This document shows, piece after piece, positions 4,300-5,636 of a stretch of DNA of 5,636 nt; the first letter of the stretch is position 1, and every line of letters begins with the position of its first letter. Source of the stretch: Coriobacteriia bacterium (GTDB lineage: Bacteria; Actinomycetota; Coriobacteriia; Coriobacteriales; QAMH01). Position numbers and translations under genes: made by a program. A model generated the notes under the pieces. The model was not told the origin of the DNA, did no database searches, and saw only the letters and a list, made by a program, of their open reading frames with translations. Location: positions 1-5,636 of the forward strand of contig CAAEKX010000410.1 of assembly GCA_900756605.1 (NCBI GenBank), given 5' to 3'.

Positions 4300-4580
4300 C
4301 TGAGCGTAAACTTGCAAATGGATACGTCTTAAGTGACGAGGAGATTGAATCGAGGGTACGTGAATGGGAGGATGGCACGTGGAAGGGAAGTCTTGTCGAG
4401 CTACGTGTGGGCAGGCCCAGGCTTTCTGACGAGCCGAATGCCAATTTATCGTTCAAGTGTCCTGAGTCGGGTGCGCAGATGATTGAGCAAGCCGCCAAGG
4501 CATCAGGTGTGAAGAAATCCGCGTTCATGCGCGATGCGGCCTTGGAGAAGGCCGCGCTTGTCTTGGCAAAGGCGATCTGA
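4296..4580 (+). CDS. ribbon-helix-helix (CopG-like) antitoxin
   Basis: 94 residues. Its ATG (4296) overlaps the toxin's TGA in an ATGA, with GAGGAGG (4281-4287) 8 bp before. The N-terminal half is an acidic, partner-binding-like region (SDEEIES 13-19, REWEDG 22-27). A VGRPRLSD linker (38-45) follows, then a C-terminal ribbon-helix-helix: strand NANLSFKC (48-55), helix 1 SGAQMIEQAAKASG (58-71), turn and helix 2 KKSAFMRDAALEKAA (73-87). This 'GRP linker plus C-terminal RHH' plan is common in actinobacterial CopG-family antitoxins. It should bind the 13-bp tandem repeat before the operon and neutralise the upstream protein. The first half is unusually long for a plain repressor, which supports a toxin-binding role. 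Confidence 0.7.
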   Translation: MTERKLANGYVLSDEEIESRVREWEDGTWKGSLVELRVGRPRLSDEPNANLSFKCPESGAQMIEQAAKASGVKKSAFMRDAALEKAALVLAKAI

Positions 4581-4614
4581 GTCAATGTGCCGAGGGAATC
4601 TTCTAGCGCCTTCG

Positions 4615-4657
4615 TTGCTTTCTGACCTGTTTGTTTGTATACTGTAATACGTCATAC
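4615..4657 (+). promoter_or_regulatory. promoter and possible operator of the relB-PIN operon
   Basis: TTGCTT (4615-4620) and TATACT (4638-4643) are separated by 17 bp. ATAC half-sites follow at 4639, 4647 and 4654, 7-8 bp apart, and GTAT/ATAC also forms an inverted pair (4637-4640 / 4647-4650). This is a plausible RHH-antitoxin binding array overlapping the -10. Confidence 0.5.
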
Positions 4658-4671
4658 GGATTGGAGGCAAA

Positions 4672-4968
4672 ATGGAAAGCGCACTGGTAAGCGCGCGGGT
4701 TCCCAAGGCAAAGAAGGAAGCTGCTGCCGCCATTCTCGCCTCGCTGGGTGCCACGGCGTCAGAGCTCGTGAACAACGCCTATGATTTTCTCCTTGCCGAG
4801 GGGCGCCTGCCCGGGGCGACAGCTGAGCAACCTTTCAAACAAGAGGCTTTCGAGAAGTTCGTGCAACAGAGCACGCTTGCCATCGATTGGGGCGATGACG
4901 CTGCAGATGGCGACTACAAGCGGCTCATTGCTGATCAAAGGGCGGCGAGTTATGAATCTCTTGCTTGA
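4672..4968 (+). CDS. RelB/DinJ-like ribbon-helix-helix antitoxin
   Basis: 98 residues, ATG at 4672 with GGAGG (4663-4667) 4 bp upstream. The N-terminus is a RelB/DinJ-type RHH: strand ALVSARVP (4-11), helix KKEAAAAILASLG (14-26), turn with ATASELVN (27-34), helix 2 to about residue 42. The C-terminal half (50-98) is acidic and helical (QEAFEKFV 57-64; IDWGDDAADGDYKRL 71-85), as expected of the toxin-wrapping segment. It precedes and overlaps the PIN-domain gene by 17 bp, so this module has antitoxin-first order, unlike the other three. Inferred role: repressor of its own promoter and neutraliser of the PIN nuclease. Confidence 0.8.
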   Translation: MESALVSARVPKAKKEAAAAILASLGATASELVNNAYDFLLAEGRLPGATAEQPFKQEAFEKFVQQSTLAIDWGDDAADGDYKRLIADQRAASYESLA

Positions 4969-5398
4969 TACCTGCGTCGTCATTGACTATCTGGGCCGCA
5001 AAGAGCCTTTCTACGCCGAAGCAGAGCGTGTGATGGCAGCCGGATTTTTCGGGGATGCAAGGCTATGGATTGCGGGCCAGACGATAAACGACGCATTTTA
5101 TGTGCTCAGCAAATATCTAGGGCCTCGTAGGGTCCAGGCCGCCCTGGAGACGCTGTTGCAAGTTGTGACTCCCGTCGCGTTGTCTCCGACCGATTATACA
5201 AACGCGCTGCGTCTTGGTTGGGACGATCTCGAGGATTGTCTCGTGGCGCTATGCGCGCAGAGCGCCCGCGCTGATTATCTTGTCACGCGGGACACCAAGG
5301 GGTTCTCCCGTTCGCTCGTGCCGGTAGTTTCGCCAAGCGAATGGCTCGCGCTTATGGAGCAGCGGCATGCTCTGTGTTTCGAGGGAGTCGGGGTATAA
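4952..5398 (+). CDS. PIN-domain toxin (VapC-like)
   Basis: 148 residues from ATG 4952, inside the 3' end of the antitoxin gene; upstream in-frame starts would double-code most of the antitoxin and are rejected. The PIN fold is recognisable: LLLDTCVVIDYL (3-14) with D6, a second acidic position at TINDAFYVL (44-52; N46-D47 where many VapCs have Glu), LEDCLVALCAQ (93-103) with D95, and ADYLVTRDTKGF (107-118) with D114. The DF that commonly closes the TRN-x-x-DF motif is GF here. A VVSPSEWLAL segment (125-134) is typical near the end of this PIN subfamily. Such proteins cut RNA (tRNA or rRNA in studied cases) with Mg2+. D6, D95 and D114 are kept, so activity is likely. The last 14 residues after EWLALMEQ appear to be a variable tail. 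Confidence 0.85.
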   Translation: MNLLLDTCVVIDYLGRKEPFYAEAERVMAAGFFGDARLWIAGQTINDAFYVLSKYLGPRRVQAALETLLQVVTPVALSPTDYTNALRLGWDDLEDCLVALCAQSARADYLVTRDTKGFSRSLVPVVSPSEWLALMEQRHALCFEGVGV

Positions 5399-5403
5399 AC
5401 AAA

Positions 5404-5425
5404 AGGGGCCGCCGAAGCGACCCCT
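5404..5425 (-). terminator. intrinsic terminator of the aldolase gene, UUCG loop
   Basis: Read on the minus strand: AGGGGTCGC, loop TTCG, GCGGCCCCT, then TTTGTTTA. The 9-bp stem has one G-U pair and closes a C(UUCG)G tetraloop. The T-tract exists only in the minus direction. It starts 6 bp after the PIN gene's stop and lies 45 bp beyond the aldolase stop. Confidence 0.85.
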
Positions 5426-5470
5426 CGCCTGTACCAGTATCTTGCGTGCAGCCAATCGCTGCCCACGGCG

Positions 5471-5636
5471 TTAGAGTGTGTAGTGCTCCTTGCCCTCGAA
5501 GACGTCCATGGCCTCCTCGACATCGTAATCGCCAAGCGTGATGGCGCTGATGGCCTGCGTGAGGCGCACGGCCTCGTCGAGCGAGCGCATGTGGATGTTG
5601 CGGCCGGTGGCGTTGCCGACAGCACCGCCGACGTGA
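5471..5636 (-). CDS. C-terminus of a class I fructose-bisphosphate aldolase-family protein
   Basis: 54 residues ending at TAA (plus-strand 5471-5473); the gene continues past the right edge. The fragment has GGAVGNATGRNIH, the glycine-rich phosphate-binding GRN signature of DhnA/FbaB-type class I aldolases. Next come LDEAVRLTQAISAITL, the closing TIM-barrel helix, and an acidic tail VEEAMDVFEGKEHYTL. Family role: reversible cleavage of fructose 1,6-bisphosphate to glyceraldehyde 3-phosphate and dihydroxyacetone phosphate in glycolysis, through a Schiff-base Lys that would be outside this window. Related LsrF-like or aminodeoxyheptulosonate synthases share the GRN motif and cannot be excluded. 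It is convergent to the PIN gene and has its own terminator, so it marks the right chromosomal border of the accessory region. Confidence 0.6.
   Translation of the reverse strand, partial: HVGGAVGNATGRNIHMRSLDEAVRLTQAISAITLGDYDVEEAMDVFEGKEHYTL

Noticed and set aside
4781..5398. A 205-residue PIN protein starting at 4781
   Set aside because: The extension is the antitoxin gene read in another frame; PIN domains begin with the hydrophobic strand and Asp seen right after the ATG at 4952.
5341..5625. Frames on either strand near the right edge other than the aldolase frame
   Set aside because: They are Arg/Ser-rich shadows of the high-GC aldolase gene and cross its terminator.

Overview
The window looks like an accessory stretch of a fairly GC-rich Gram-positive chromosome. 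My best guess is a coriobacterial actinobacterium (Olsenella/Collinsella/Atopobiaceae-like). The guess rests on dispersed GTCATTTCGA-type repeats, the style of the C-terminal aldolase fragment at the right edge and the high third-position GC of the flanking genes. It is inferred from memory of such genomes, not from a search.

Layout. At the left edge (1-471, +) is the C-terminal part of a Ser/Thr/Ala-rich protein I do not recognise. A 455-bp repeat block follows. Next is an AT-richer two-gene module (927-1693, +): an HNHP-type JAMM/RadC-like metalloprotease-fold protein and an overlapping, very acidic 55-residue protein. A reverse-strand GIY-YIG nuclease gene (1882-2166, -) comes next, followed by four small two-gene modules, all on +. 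These are a 5'-truncated RelE/Gp49-type toxin remnant with an intact XRE-type antitoxin (2385-2901), a complete higBA pair (3192-3750), a probable toxin plus ribbon-helix-helix antitoxin (4021-4580), and a RelB/DinJ-like antitoxin with a PIN-domain toxin (4672-5398). A strong UUCG-loop terminator (5404-5425) then belongs to the convergent class I aldolase gene, whose 3' end enters from the right edge (5471-5636, -).

The element tying the region together is a 120-bp repeat present four times (781-900, 2259-2378, 2993-3112, 3837-3956). Every copy is on the same strand, sits just upstream of a module, and ends with an invariant GTTAGAT at a constant offset of 92 bp. Three copies are preceded by GTCATTTCGA-type repeat units, giving a compound element. 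The arrangement resembles a cassette array whose cargo is mostly toxin-antitoxin modules. One repeat copy directly abuts a toxin gene that has lost its 5' end.

Regulation visible in the sequence: a 20-bp imperfect palindrome over the higBA -10 box, a perfect 13-bp tandem repeat spanning the -10 box of the 4021 operon, and a well-spaced promoter before the relB-like gene. Toxin and antitoxin reading frames overlap in every pair, consistent with translational coupling. No integrase, transposase, tRNA, rRNA or CRISPR array was found.
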